Shown here: in pieces, positions 10,451 through 16,052 of the stretch | Layout of the letters: every line of letters starts with the position of its first letter | How positions within the stretch are numbered: position 1 is the first letter of the stretch | Assembly (NCBI GenBank): GCA_003134965.1 | Contig: PLDA01000004.1 | Location: forward strand, 310,001-374,000 | Source of the DNA: Vulcanimicrobium winogradskyi | Lineage (GTDB): Bacteria; Vulcanimicrobiota; Vulcanimicrobiia; Vulcanimicrobiales; Vulcanimicrobiaceae | Length of the DNA: 64,000 bases | Direction of reading: 5' to 3' | Made by a program: the position numbers and the translations under genes | The notes under the pieces: generated by a model | The model's input: the letters and a program-made list of their open reading frames with translations, nothing else | Database searches by the model: none | What the model was told of the DNA's origin: nothing

Positions 10451-12041
10451 AGTCCGCGATGAGCGCGGGCGCTGCCGCGTCGAAGCCGACGACGTCGAGC
10501 ATCCCGCCGTCGTTCGGATCCGCGATCGTGAACCCGTTCGACGTCATGCCGACCACGACGAGCTTCGCCGCGATCCCCATGCGCTCGCGGTAGAGGCGCA
10601 GCGCCTCGTCCGCGTGCATGGTGCCGGCCCAGGTCTCCGAGTCCGTGTACACGACGAACAGATCGACCGGGAGCCGCTTCTCGAGCGCGTAGAGCATCGG
10701 GAGGGAGCAGTCCGTTCCCATGAACGGCAGCGCGTCCGTCCGCTTCACGACGGAGTCGAGGCTCTCGGTCTTCCCGATCGCGAACGGCACGAAGCGATCC
10801 GCGAACGCCATGACCTGCACGTCGCTTTCGGTGCGAACGTGCGTGAGCGCCATCGCGGCCGCGCCGACGCGCGGCGTGATCCCCGGGATCCCGGCGATCG
10901 TACCGCTCGACATCGAGCCCGACACGTCGAGCCCGATCAGCGTCCGCGCTCCCGTCGGCTCGACGTTCTCGAATGCGAGCCCGAAGGCCGCGTCGAGCGC
11001 GTCGACGACCGCCGGAACCGGAGTCCACGTCGCCGAACCGCGCGCGCCGCGACCAGCCTTGTAGGTGGTCAGCGCCGCGAGCAGCGCGATCGGGTGGATA
11101 CGGGCCTTGCGGAGCGCCGTGCGATCCGTGATCCGCGCGAGCACGCGGGCCGTCGCCTCGCCCTTGGGCGTGAGGAGACCGACGCGCGTGAGCGTCGCGA
11201 GGTTGCGGATCAGCGCCGTCATCGGGAGCGTCGGGAGCAGCGCCTCCCAGACGCGCGGCTCCTTGAGCCACGCGCTCGGCAGCGCTTCGCGCGGCAGCCC
11301 GCTCGCCCGCACCAGCTCGGCGCACGTCGCGACGTCTGCGTCTTCCGACGCCTTCGCGATCGCGTGAGCGCGCAGCAGCGCGAGCGATTCGTGCTCGTCG
11401 CCCGGGACGTCGCCCTTGACGATCCAGGCGTAGAGCGCCGCTCGCTCCGTGTCCGTCGCGAGCGGGTGCGCGAGACGGAAGACGTCGCGGTGCGTGAAGC
11501 CCTCGCGGTTCTGGTACTTCAGCGCCTGGTACGCGAGATCGCGCACCGGCTTACCTTCGTACCAGCCGCGCAGCCCCTTGCGCAGGCCGCGTCCCCAGCC
11601 GCGGAACTGCTCGATGTACGAGCAGAACGTGAGCAGGTGGGAACCCGTGCGGCAGACGCGGCGCAGACCCTCACCGAGGGCGTAGCGGCGCGTCTCTTCG
11701 TCGCCGAACCCGGCGCACGCCGCGAGCGCGAAGATCGCCGGCTGCACCTTCGGTGCGCGGGCGCTCTCCGAGAGCGCGATCACGCGCGCGACGACGCGCT
11801 GGCCGTCTTCACGGATCGCGTCGACGAGGTTGACCGCGTTCTCCTTGGTCAGCTGCGTCTCGGTCGCGTAGTAGGTTCCACCCTCTGACCCGAGGATCAG
11901 AAAACGGTCGACGCGCGCCCAGCGGTCGAGCGCGTAGACGTAGCCGCCGGCCTCGTTGCGCACCTGTGCGCGATCCGGCTGCGGCTGCGTCTGCAGCGTC
12001 CCCGCGGTGCGGCCGTGGAAGATGCGTGCGAGCAGGTTCAT
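10434..12041 (-). CDS. rsr: Ro60/TROVE-domain RNA-binding protein (Rsr)
   Basis: A 535-residue bacterial Ro60. Residues about 30-345 form the helical TROVE ring (YALDRWARVDRFLILGSEGG, then repeated helices), which binds Y RNAs and misfolded RNA ends. A von Willebrand A domain follows with a MIDAS motif D372-V-S-G-S376 and downstream MGTD and YTDSETW. I chose the ATG at 12041 because AAAGGAGG lies about 10 bases upstream; a longer frame would run into the Y RNA region. In Deinococcus, Rsr works with Y RNA and polynucleotide phosphorylase in RNA decay and rRNA maturation. Three Y-RNA-like genes lie immediately upstream on the same strand. Confidence 0.95.
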   Translation of the reverse strand: MNLLARIFHGRTAGTLQTQPQPDRAQVRNEAGGYVYALDRWARVDRFLILGSEGGTYYATETQLTKENAVNLVDAIREDGQRVVARVIALSESARAPKVQPAIFALAACAGFGDEETRRYALGEGLRRVCRTGSHLLTFCSYIEQFRGWGRGLRKGLRGWYEGKPVRDLAYQALKYQNREGFTHRDVFRLAHPLATDTERAALYAWIVKGDVPGDEHESLALLRAHAIAKASEDADVATCAELVRASGLPREALPSAWLKEPRVWEALLPTLPMTALIRNLATLTRVGLLTPKGEATARVLARITDRTALRKARIHPIALLAALTTYKAGRGARGSATWTPVPAVVDALDAAFGLAFENVEPTGARTLIGLDVSGSMSSGTIAGIPGITPRVGAAAMALTHVRTESDVQVMAFADRFVPFAIGKTESLDSVVKRTDALPFMGTDCSLPMLYALEKRLPVDLFVVYTDSETWAGTMHADEALRLYRERMGIAAKLVVVGMTSNGFTIADPNDGGMLDVVGFDAAAPALIADFTRGA

Positions 12042-12072
12042 GATGGGTTCCCTCCTTTCGTGAGGGGTGGAA

Positions 12073-12217
12073 GGGTCGCGGGCGAGTGGCGTGCGAGGAA
12101 AGAGACTTGCGTCTCCAGAGTGCTCTGCCGTTGAGCTACGCGCACCGCGGTGCGCGGCAGGAGTCGAACCTGCGGCCCCTCCGTTATCGATAACCTCGTA
12201 CTTCCGGCCCGCGACCC
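12073..12217 (-). ncRNA. Y-RNA-like RNA with tRNA-like module (rsr-proximal copy)
   Basis: On the minus strand the ends form a perfect 11-bp stem: GGGTCGCGGGC (12217-12207) with GCCCGCGACCC (12083-12073). Inside it an internal loop (CGGAA facing GCCACTC) and a second stem (GTACGAGG with CCTCGCAC, one mismatch) reproduce the Y RNA Ro-binding layout. The apical part reads like a circularly permuted tRNA: a T-arm with loop TTCGACT comes first, then a closed acceptor-like hairpin GCGCAC-CGCG-GTGCGC, then a D-arm GCTC-AACGGCA-GAGC. This order matches the tRNA-mimic module of YrlA-type Y RNAs. It ends 31 bp before rsr. Confidence 0.85.
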
Positions 12218-12218
12218 G

Positions 12219-12328
12219 GACCGTGGACAAATGGTGTTCGAGGAGTGGGAACGCACCCGTAGACCCGTCCCCGAGTTCTTACGAACAGCCGTGTGGAGAC
12301 GATAACCTCGAACGTCCGGCCCACGGCC
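12219..12328 (-). ncRNA. Y-RNA-like RNA, second copy
   Basis: The minus-strand ends pair over 10 bp (GGCCGTGGGC with GTCCACGGTC, including G-U pairs). The next elements copy the rsr-proximal RNA: a CGGA-type internal loop opposite ACCATTT, then GTTCGAGG pairing perfectly with CCTCGAAC, then TTATCG. Compensatory changes relative to the other copy support the fold. The apical part has a GTTC-GTAA-GAAC hairpin, with no clear T-arm or D-arm. Its 3' end abuts the 5' end of the rsr-proximal copy, so processing from one precursor is possible. Confidence 0.75.
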
Positions 12329-12377
12329 GGTTCTCGACAAGTTCAGGATGACAGACCGGTTATGGAAGGGTGACGAA

Positions 12378-12512
12378 GGATCGCGGGCGAGAAGTGAAGC
12401 GGGAGCGGGACGACACCTCGCGTCCCTGCCGGCAGCGCGAGCTTGCGCGCGCGATACCTTTGGATTCGAACCATAGGCTCCCAGAGAACCCGCCCCGTAC
12501 GGCCCGCGACCC
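12378..12512 (-). ncRNA. Y-RNA-like RNA with tRNA-like T-arm, third copy
   Basis: The outer stem is GGGTCGCGGGC (12512-12502) with GCCCGCGATCC (12388-12378), 11 bp with one G-U. After an internal loop (CGTAC), GGGGCGGG pairs with CCCGCTCC over 8 bp with one G-U; this stem shares no sequence with the other two copies, so pairing is conserved by covariation. The apex contains a T-arm-like hairpin with loop TTCGAAT and a GC-rich hairpin. It lies between the LAGLIDADG gene and the other Y-like RNAs, all in the same orientation as rsr. Confidence 0.72.
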
Positions 12513-12533
12513 CGCGTCAGCCCTTGATGTTCC

Positions 12534-13367
12534 CTATTGTTGGATGCTAGCGCCCTCGGCTTCGTTCCGGAGGCGGCAGCGACGGATGTTAACGCTCTTT
12601 TGAGTTCGATTCAGAATTTCTGCAGCGGCCCGCAGCGACGGACTTGTGAGTAGGATTCGATCTTCGTTTGGGAGCCACCGGCGTCGCTCGAATGTGATCC
12701 GCGGTCGCGAGGCGGATCGGCGCCAGTCCGCAATCGACCGAGCAGCACGCGCCTTACGCTCAATGGCGATTCCTCCGAATAGATAGAGCGTGGACGCAAA
12801 TAACTGGGCGGACTCGTCGAATAGCACGATGTTATACACGTTGTCGCGCCGGTTGCGGTTCGGGTTCGGCCGACGACCGATGATCCGAGAGACGAATTCC
12901 ACATACCGGTTGCGCAAGGGTTCGCTGGCCGTAACGAGCGACAGGAAGGGCCGGCCATCGCCCATTATGCCGAGTGACCCATCGCCATCAATGACGCCCC
13001 GCCAGAAACCGGTCTCGTGATACGGCTTTGTCGGTGGAGCAATCGTCAAGGACTTTTTGCCCGCTCGAAACCCAAGGCTCACAAGTCCGCGCCGAAGCCC
13101 CAAGTCGTGGAAGCTCAGGACGACCGACTCGTAATTAGCGCGGAAGTTCGTCGTCCGAAACCGTCGGCTCAGGTGCGAGCGGTACGGGATACGAGATGCA
13201 AGCTCCGCGAGGATCGAACCGTCCGTGGCGCTCAGCTCGAACGATACGCGACCTCTATTTCTGGTCGCCTCCGAAATCGTACCGTCCGTCGCGAGTAAGC
13301 CGAGAAAGTAGGCATGATCTTCGCAATGCGGATCTATGGCAAACGGCTGCTCGTGTTTCACACCCAT
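12534..13367 (-). CDS. LAGLIDADG-type homing endonuclease
   Basis: This 277-residue protein starts at the ATG at 13367. It carries two dodecapeptide-like motifs, YFLGLLATDGTIS (about 20-32) and FWRGVIDGDGSLG, the paired helices that provide the acidic active-site residues of single-chain LAGLIDADG nucleases. The C-terminal region has a possible helix-turn-helix (LRAAAEILNRTQKSVNIRRCR). It reads into the Y RNA-rsr cluster in the same direction. Lower GC and more mixed codons than the neighbours suggest transfer. It is free-standing, not inside an intron or intein that I can see. Target site unknown. Confidence 0.85.
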   Translation of the reverse strand: MGVKHEQPFAIDPHCEDHAYFLGLLATDGTISEATRNRGRVSFELSATDGSILAELASRIPYRSHLSRRFRTTNFRANYESVVLSFHDLGLRRGLVSLGFRAGKKSLTIAPPTKPYHETGFWRGVIDGDGSLGIMGDGRPFLSLVTASEPLRNRYVEFVSRIIGRRPNPNRNRRDNVYNIVLFDESAQLFASTLYLFGGIAIERKARAARSIADWRRSASRPRITFERRRWLPNEDRILLTSPSLRAAAEILNRTQKSVNIRRCRLRNEAEGASIQQ

Positions 13368-13454
13368 GCCGCAATTGTACCACGAGCGCGCGGGCCAGTG
13401 AAGCTTCGGCAGCGCGATCGATCTTGGCGGTGACCTCCTTTCGGGATGATAGCA

Positions 13455-13487
13455 GAAGCGGGGCGAGCGCATCGCTCACCCCGCTTC
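13455..13487. repeat. Long inverted repeat upstream of the LAGLIDADG gene
   Basis: Two 15-base arms (GAAGCGGGGCGAGCG and CGCTCACCCCGCTTC) flank a 3-base spacer with a single mismatch. No T-tract follows on either strand, so it is not an obvious intrinsic terminator. It could be a transcript leader hairpin or an operator. The rest of 13368-13728 shows no convincing gene. Confidence 0.6.
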
Positions 13488-13728
13488 CGACAGCGTCCGT
13501 GGGTTCGCGCTCGAGGTTAGACCGGGAAGCTCCCGATCGCGGCGTACGACGACGTCAGCAGCTGTCGCTTTGCGCAGCCGGATTTCTGATCGGGTCGGAC
13601 GACGGATGGTTGAAGCATATGAACTCGCCTCGGAGCTTACGTGAGTGATACGACCTTTGTCAATACGTTCCGGGACGGGATTTCGTCACCGAAACATTGT
13701 GTCAAGGTGAAAAACATTGCGCGACCGC

Positions 13729-13758
13729 TTGACAAGTACACGGGACTGGCTTTAGGAT
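13729..13758 (+). promoter_or_regulatory. Predicted sigma70-type promoter
   Basis: TTGACA at 13729-13734 and TAGGAT at 13753-13758 are separated by 18 bp. Transcription would start near 13765, just ahead of a small unit and the tRNA array. Confidence 0.55.
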
Positions 13759-13764
13759 CGGCAC

Positions 13765-13969
13765 GTCATGCAACGATTCCCGTTGATCCTCCCACGAGCC
13801 AAAGGCCACAGTCTGTGGTCCGCGGATTCGTATTGCCTCGACGTCGTCGGTATGTCGGGACAGATCGGCGCGAAGCGGGGGAACCCGCTGCATCGATAGC
13901 TGACGCTCTGGTACTCCTGTGAACATCACGAGGGGATCGGCGCGCAGCCGGTCCCCTCGGTCTTTTCTT
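13765..13969 (+). other. Candidate short transcript (small RNA or 43-residue ORF) before the tRNA array
   Basis: This stretch lies between a good promoter and a terminator-like hairpin, so it probably forms its own roughly 200-nt transcript. An ATG-initiated frame of 43 codons runs from 13768 to 13899, only about three bases after the predicted start site, which would make it nearly leaderless. The peptide matches nothing I recognise. I cannot tell whether the RNA or the peptide is the product. Confidence 0.35.
13929..13969 (+). terminator. Rho-independent terminator-like hairpin
   Basis: Arms CGAGGGGATCGGC and GCCGGTCCCCTCG form 13 bp including one G-U, with a five-base loop, followed by TCTTTTCTT. 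It ends where the first tRNA of the array begins, so some read-through or a separate array promoter is needed. Confidence 0.65.
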
Positions 13970-14037
13970 AGGCTCGCGTCAAGGCGACGATCACGATTCC
14001 AACCCGTGAGATGAGCGTTCGATTCGTTCCGGGCCTG
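13970..14037 (+). tRNA. tRNA-Trp (anticodon CCA)
   Basis: Acceptor AGGCTCG pairs with CGGGCCT (one G-U). The T-arm is GAGCG-TTCGATT-CGTTC. The anticodon loop TTCCAAC gives CCA, with an A-C mismatch closing the stem. The discriminator is G, as in bacterial tRNA-Trp. The D-loop is short (about 5 nt) and CCA is not encoded. It is the first gene of the array and completes the set of twenty amino acids. Confidence 0.6.
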
Positions 14038-14041
14038 CATG

Positions 14042-14118
14042 GTGGCCGAGGCCGAAGAGGTCGAGGCACTCGCTTGTGACGCGAGTCGAAGTGGGTTCGA
14101 GCCCCACCGGTCACACCA
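14042..14118 (+). tRNA. tRNA-His (anticodon GTG)
   Basis: Acceptor GTGGCCG pairs with CGGTCAC; anticodon stem ACTCGC/GCGAGT, loop TTGTGAC; T-loop TTCGAGC; CCA encoded. The base before position 1 is G, but the discriminator is A, so the usual G-1:C73 identity pair is absent. Confidence 0.85.
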
Positions 14119-14315
14119 ATTCTGCGCGTGCACGGTCGTGCACGTCTGATTCAACGCGTCCTTTGAAAACTGAATCGTTCGTCAAGAATAACCTTGCGCG
14201 AGACTCTCGCGCGGCGCGCTTCGATGCGCCGTGCCGTTGGGCCGGTCTCGCACGCCCCCGCGATCGGGGCATCGCGCCGTCTTCCGAGTGAGAGGAAGCG
14301 CACGAGATCGCATTT
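14119..14315 (+). other. Structured spacer inside the tRNA array
   Basis: These 197 bases hold no tRNA I can fold. They contain several short hairpins (for example GCGCGAG-ACT-CTCGCGC, GGCGC-GCTTCGAT-GCGCC and CTTCC-GAGTGAGA-GGAAG) and an AT-richer stretch around 14160-14190. No coding frame is convincing. Confidence 0.4.
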
Positions 14316-14391
14316 GGGAACGCAGCTGCAACGGTTCTAGCGTCTGGTTGAAGCCCAGAAGAAGATGGTTCGACTCCATCCGTTCCCGCCA
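14316..14391 (+). tRNA. tRNA-Phe (anticodon GAA)
   Basis: Acceptor GGGAACG/CGTTCCC; anticodon stem TCTGG/CCAGA with loop TTGAAGC; T-arm GATGG-TTCGACT-CCATC; CCA encoded. Confidence 0.9.
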
Positions 14392-14394
14392 CGA

Positions 14395-14469
14395 TCTCGG
14401 GTAGCCAAAAGGTAAGGCAGCCGGTTGTTACCCGGCTCATTGAGGGTTCGAGTCCTTCTCCGAGAGCCA
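14395..14469 (+). tRNA. tRNA-Asn (anticodon GTT)
   Basis: Acceptor TCTCGGG/TCCGAGA; anticodon stem GCCGG/CCGGC with loop TTGTTAC; T-loop TTCGAGT; CCA encoded. The next tRNA starts at the following base. Confidence 0.9.
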
Positions 14470-14540
14470 TGCGGGCACGCAGAGTGCGAGGCGGGTTTCA
14501 TATGCCTGCAAACCCGGGGCGGTTCCGGGGTCCGCAACCA
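14470..14540 (+). tRNA. Aberrant tRNA-Met-like gene (anticodon CAT)
   Basis: Acceptor TGCGGGC pairs with GTCCGCA and CCA is encoded. The anticodon loop is TTCATAT. The D-arm is reduced to CGCA-GAG-TGCG, a 3-nt loop, and the T-loop GGCGGTT lacks the TTCRA consensus. At 71 nt it is short. The fold holds but the D-loop/T-loop contact of a normal L-shape is not possible. Confidence 0.6.
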
Positions 14541-14549
14541 TCTCCCCCA

Positions 14550-14656
14550 GGACCGCGCGTTCACGGCGAGCCGCGCGGTCCGTCGGCGCCGTCGGCTCTC
14601 CGACGTGCGCCAAGCACCAGGTCGCGATGGGTCCGCGACCGGTGCAGCTCGCCGTG
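14550..14656 (+). ncRNA. Pseudoknot-capable structured RNA element in the array
   Basis: A perfect 10-bp hairpin stem (GGACCGCGCG with CGCGCGGTCC, 14550-14581) has a 12-nt loop. Ten of those loop bases (CACGGCGAGC, 14562-14571) are exactly complementary to GCTCGCCGTG at 14647-14656. Between them lie two strong hairpins at 14585-14611 and 14614-14645. There is no tRNA T-loop consensus. It sits between tRNA-Met-like and tRNA-Ser genes; function unknown. Confidence 0.5.
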
Positions 14657-14660
14657 TCCA

Positions 14661-14747
14661 GGAACGGTGGCCGAGCGGTAAGGCATCGCAATGCTAGTGC
14701 GACGAGGGTGAAAGCCCGCGTGGGTTCGAGTCCCGCCCGTTCCTCCA
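14661..14747 (+). tRNA. tRNA-Ser (anticodon GCT)
   Basis: Acceptor GGAACGG/CCGTTCC; anticodon stem TCGCA/TGCGA with loop ATGCTAG; long variable arm as expected for Ser; T-loop TTCGAGT; CCA encoded. Confidence 0.9.
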
Positions 14748-14749
14748 AC

Positions 14750-14824
14750 GCCCCCGTAGCTAAGCGGAAAAGCGACAGTCTACGAAGCTGTCCATCGGCG
14801 GTTCGAATCCGCCCGGGGGTTCCA
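14750..14824 (+). tRNA. tRNA-Arg (anticodon ACG)
   Basis: Acceptor GCCCCCG/CGGGGGT; anticodon stem ACAGT/GCTGT with loop CTACGAA; T-arm GGCGG-TTCGAAT-CCGCC; CCA encoded. ACG is the normal bacterial inosine-modified Arg anticodon. Confidence 0.88.
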
Positions 14825-14828
14825 TTTT

Positions 14829-14902
14829 GGGTTGCCATGTACCAAGGCTGGCGAGCAGCACTTGCAATGCCGCTGTGTAGAGTTCGATTCTCTAGCAATC
14901 CA
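14829..14902 (+). tRNA. tRNA-Ala (anticodon TGC)
   Basis: Acceptor GGGTTGC/GCAATCC (one G-U); anticodon loop CTTGCAA; T-arm TAGAG-TTCGATT-CTCTA. The D-stem is weak, the anticodon stem has an A-C mismatch, and CCA is not encoded. Confidence 0.75.
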
Positions 14903-14914
14903 TATATTCATCAC

Positions 14915-14991
14915 ATGGGCGTAGGGAAGCTGGGCATCCTGCGTGCGTCGGAAGCACGAGATCGTGAGTTCGAGTCTCACCGCCCATACCA
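14915..14991 (+). tRNA. tRNA-Pro (anticodon CGG)
   Basis: Acceptor ATGGGCG/CGCCCAT; anticodon stem CGTGC/GCACG with loop GTCGGAA; T-loop TTCGAGT; CCA encoded. Confidence 0.87.
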
Positions 14992-14994
14992 ATC

Positions 14995-15072
14995 GCGCGA
15001 CAAACTGACGTCTGGAATAGTCTCGGTTCTTACCCGAGGGAATGCGGAGTTCGAATCTCCGGTCGCGCACCA
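14995..15072 (+). tRNA. tRNA-Lys (anticodon CTT)
   Basis: Acceptor GCGCGAC/GTCGCGC; anticodon stem CTCGG/CCGAG with loop TTCTTAC; T-loop TTCGAAT; CCA encoded. Confidence 0.88.
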
Positions 15073-15073
15073 T

Positions 15074-15150
15074 GCCCGTGGGGCTCGTTGGGACGAGCGT
15101 CTGGCGCAGTAACCAGATCTCAGCCAGTTCGAATCTGGCCGCGGGCTCCA
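15074..15150 (+). tRNA. tRNA with an 8-nt anticodon loop (identity uncertain)
   Basis: Acceptor GCCCGTG/CGCGGGC, D-arm GCTCG-TTGGGA-CGAGC, T-arm GCCAG-TTCGAAT-CTGGC and CCA are all sound. The anticodon stem TCTGG/CCAGA encloses eight bases, CGCAGTAA. There is no U at position 33. It is closely similar in backbone to the Thr(CGT) gene at 16053, whose loop is CCCGTAA. The decoded codon cannot be read with confidence; a four-base anticodon is conceivable. Confidence 0.75.
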
Positions 15151-15155
15151 AATAT

Positions 15156-15242
15156 CGGTGACTGGGGGAATTTGGTAGACCCAGCCGGCTCAGACCCGGC
15201 CGTCGAACAGACGTGAGCGTTCGAATCGCTCGTCGCCGACCA
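15156..15242 (+). tRNA. tRNA-Leu (anticodon CAG)
   Basis: Acceptor CGGTGAC/GTCGCCG; anticodon stem GCCGG/CCGGC with loop CTCAGAC; long variable arm CGTC-GAACA-GACG; T-loop TTCGAAT; CCA encoded. Confidence 0.9.
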
Positions 15243-15243
15243 T

Positions 15244-15327
15244 GCGATCGTGGGGGAATCGGTAGACGCGCAGCGTTGAGAACGCTGTTCGAAGAGAGTG
15301 CGCGTTCAAGTCGCGCCGATCGCACCA
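15244..15327 (+). tRNA. tRNA-Leu (anticodon GAG)
   Basis: Acceptor GCGATCG/CGATCGC; anticodon stem CAGCG/CGCTG with loop TTGAGAA; long variable region; T-loop TTCAAGT; CCA encoded. Confidence 0.9.
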
Positions 15328-15328
15328 T

Positions 15329-15414
15329 GGGTGAGACGTTCTGTAGGAATGGACGGCGGGCCGTAACCCCGTCGCGCACGCGCACTGTCGGTTCGAATCC
15401 GACCTCACCCTCCA
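15329..15414 (+). tRNA. tRNA-Tyr (anticodon GTA), C at position 33
   Basis: Acceptor GGGTGAG/CTCACCC; anticodon stem GCGGG/CCCGT with loop CCGTAAC; long variable arm, as in bacterial tRNA-Tyr; T-loop TTCGAAT; CCA encoded. The base 5' of the anticodon is C instead of the near-universal U33. Confidence 0.85.
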
Positions 15415-15419
15415 TCTAT

Positions 15420-15491
15420 TGCGGTGTCGCCCAGCGGTAGGGCAGCAGCCTCATAAGCTGTTCGGCAGCGGTTCAACTCCGCTCACCGCAA
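15420..15491 (+). tRNA. tRNA-Met or Ile2 (anticodon CAT)
   Basis: Acceptor TGCGGTG/CACCGCA; anticodon stem GCAGC/GCTGT with loop CTCATAA; T-arm AGCGG-TTCAACT-CCGCT. CCA is not encoded. The first base pair is formed, unlike bacterial initiator tRNA; CAT could also be an Ile2 tRNA with lysidine. Confidence 0.82.
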
Positions 15492-15500
15492 CTATTCGCC

Positions 15501-15575
15501 GCGCGCGCAGCACGACGGACGTGCGGCTCGCTTCTAACGAGACGGCTATCGGTTCAAATCCGATCGCGCGCTCCA
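15501..15575 (+). tRNA. tRNA-Arg (anticodon TCT)
   Basis: Acceptor GCGCGCG/CGCGCGC; D-arm GCAC-GACGGAC-GTGC; anticodon loop CTTCTAA; T-arm ATCGG-TTCAAAT-CCGAT; CCA encoded. Confidence 0.85.
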
Positions 15576-15577
15576 TT

Positions 15578-15650
15578 GCTGTTGAAGTTCATGCGGTTGA
15601 ACGTGCCGTTGGTATCGGCAAGGTACCGGGTTCGAGTCCCGGCTGCAGCT
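15578..15650 (+). tRNA. tRNA-Thr (anticodon GGT)
   Basis: Acceptor GCTGTTG/CTGCAGC with one mismatch; anticodon stem TGCCG/CGGCA with loop TTGGTAT; T-arm CCGGG-TTCGAGT-CCCGG. CCA is not encoded. Confidence 0.82.
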
Positions 15651-15653
15651 TGT

Positions 15654-15729
15654 CTCCCCGTAGCTCAGTCGGAAGATCGCGCGCGTCCGAAGCGCGAGGA
15701 CGCCGGTTCGAATCCGGCCGGGGAGTCCA
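15654..15729 (+). tRNA. tRNA-Arg (anticodon CCG)
   Basis: Acceptor CTCCCCG/CGGGGAG; anticodon stem CGCGC/GCGCG with loop GTCCGAA; T-loop TTCGAAT; CCA encoded. It appears to be the parent of the tRNA-like gene at 16130. Confidence 0.88.
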
Positions 15730-15733
15730 ATGA

Positions 15734-15807
15734 TCCCGGATCGTCTAGCGGCAAGACGCGCGCCTTTGGAACGCGAGAGCGGAGTTCGATTCTCTGACCG
15801 GGAGCCA
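15734..15807 (+). tRNA. tRNA-Gln (anticodon TTG)
   Basis: Acceptor TCCCGGA/ACCGGGA; D-arm GTCT-AGCGGCA-AGAC; anticodon loop CTTTGGA; T-loop TTCGATT; CCA encoded. The pairs closing the acceptor and anticodon stems are mismatched. Confidence 0.82.
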
Positions 15808-15811
15808 TCAA

Positions 15812-15891
15812 GCCGGCGTAGCTCAGCGGCTTCAGAGCATCTAACTTTTGTAATCAGGCATGCGCGAGTTCGAGTCTCGCCGCCGACACCA
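15812..15891 (+). tRNA. tRNA-Thr-like gene (TGT) with a 9-nt anticodon loop
   Basis: Acceptor GCCGGCG/CGCCGAC has one mismatch; D-arm GCTC-AGCGGCTTCA-GAGC and T-arm GCGAG-TTCGAGT-CTCGC are good, and CCA is encoded. The anticodon stem TCTAA/TCAGG has an A-C mismatch and encloses nine bases, CTTTTGTAA, which equals the normal CTTGTAA loop plus two T. Confidence 0.7.
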
Positions 15892-15897
15892 ACACAT

Positions 15898-15974
15898 TGC
15901 GGGGTAGCCAAGACGGTAAGGCGCCGGTCTCTGAATCCGGAAATGCGCTGGTTCGATCCCAGCCCCCGCAGCCA
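15898..15974 (+). tRNA. tRNA-Gln (anticodon CTG)
   Basis: Acceptor TGCGGGG/CCCCGCA; anticodon loop CTCTGAA with a T-T closing mismatch; T-arm GCTGG-TTCGATC-CCAGC; CCA encoded. Confidence 0.87.
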
Positions 15975-15975
15975 T

Positions 15976-16048
15976 GACGACGTAGCCAAGTGGGAAGGCG
16001 ATGCTCTGCAAAAGCATCATGGATCGCGTTCGATTCGCGGCGTCGTCT
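15976..16048 (+). tRNA. tRNA-Cys (anticodon GCA)
   Basis: Acceptor GACGACG/CGTCGTC; anticodon stem ATGCT/AGCAT with loop CTGCAAA; T-loop TTCGATT. CCA is not encoded. Confidence 0.87.
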
Positions 16049-16052
16049 CGAT

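Noticed and set aside
12038..12340. Protein-coding frames across the Y RNA region, including a 63-residue extension of Rsr
   Set aside because: The region folds into closed RNA structures, and the Shine-Dalgarno just before ATG 12041 sets the Rsr start.
13255..13479. 74-codon minus-strand frame upstream of the LAGLIDADG gene
   Set aside because: A strong CGAAAGGAGG occurs in it, but no start codon follows at proper distance; most of it overlaps the endonuclease in another frame.
13641..13922. 93-codon plus-strand frame before the tRNA array
   Set aside because: It runs through the predicted promoter and the candidate small transcript, lacks a ribosome-binding site, and matches nothing.
13860..13925. 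Possible c-di-AMP (ydaO-type) riboswitch because of GGGGGAACCC and AGCTGACGC
   Set aside because: Only two short pieces resemble the consensus; the conserved order and remaining core elements are missing.
14550..14656. HDV-like ribozyme
   Set aside because: The order of paired regions lacks the hairpin expected between the second and first stems, and no catalytic core could be identified.
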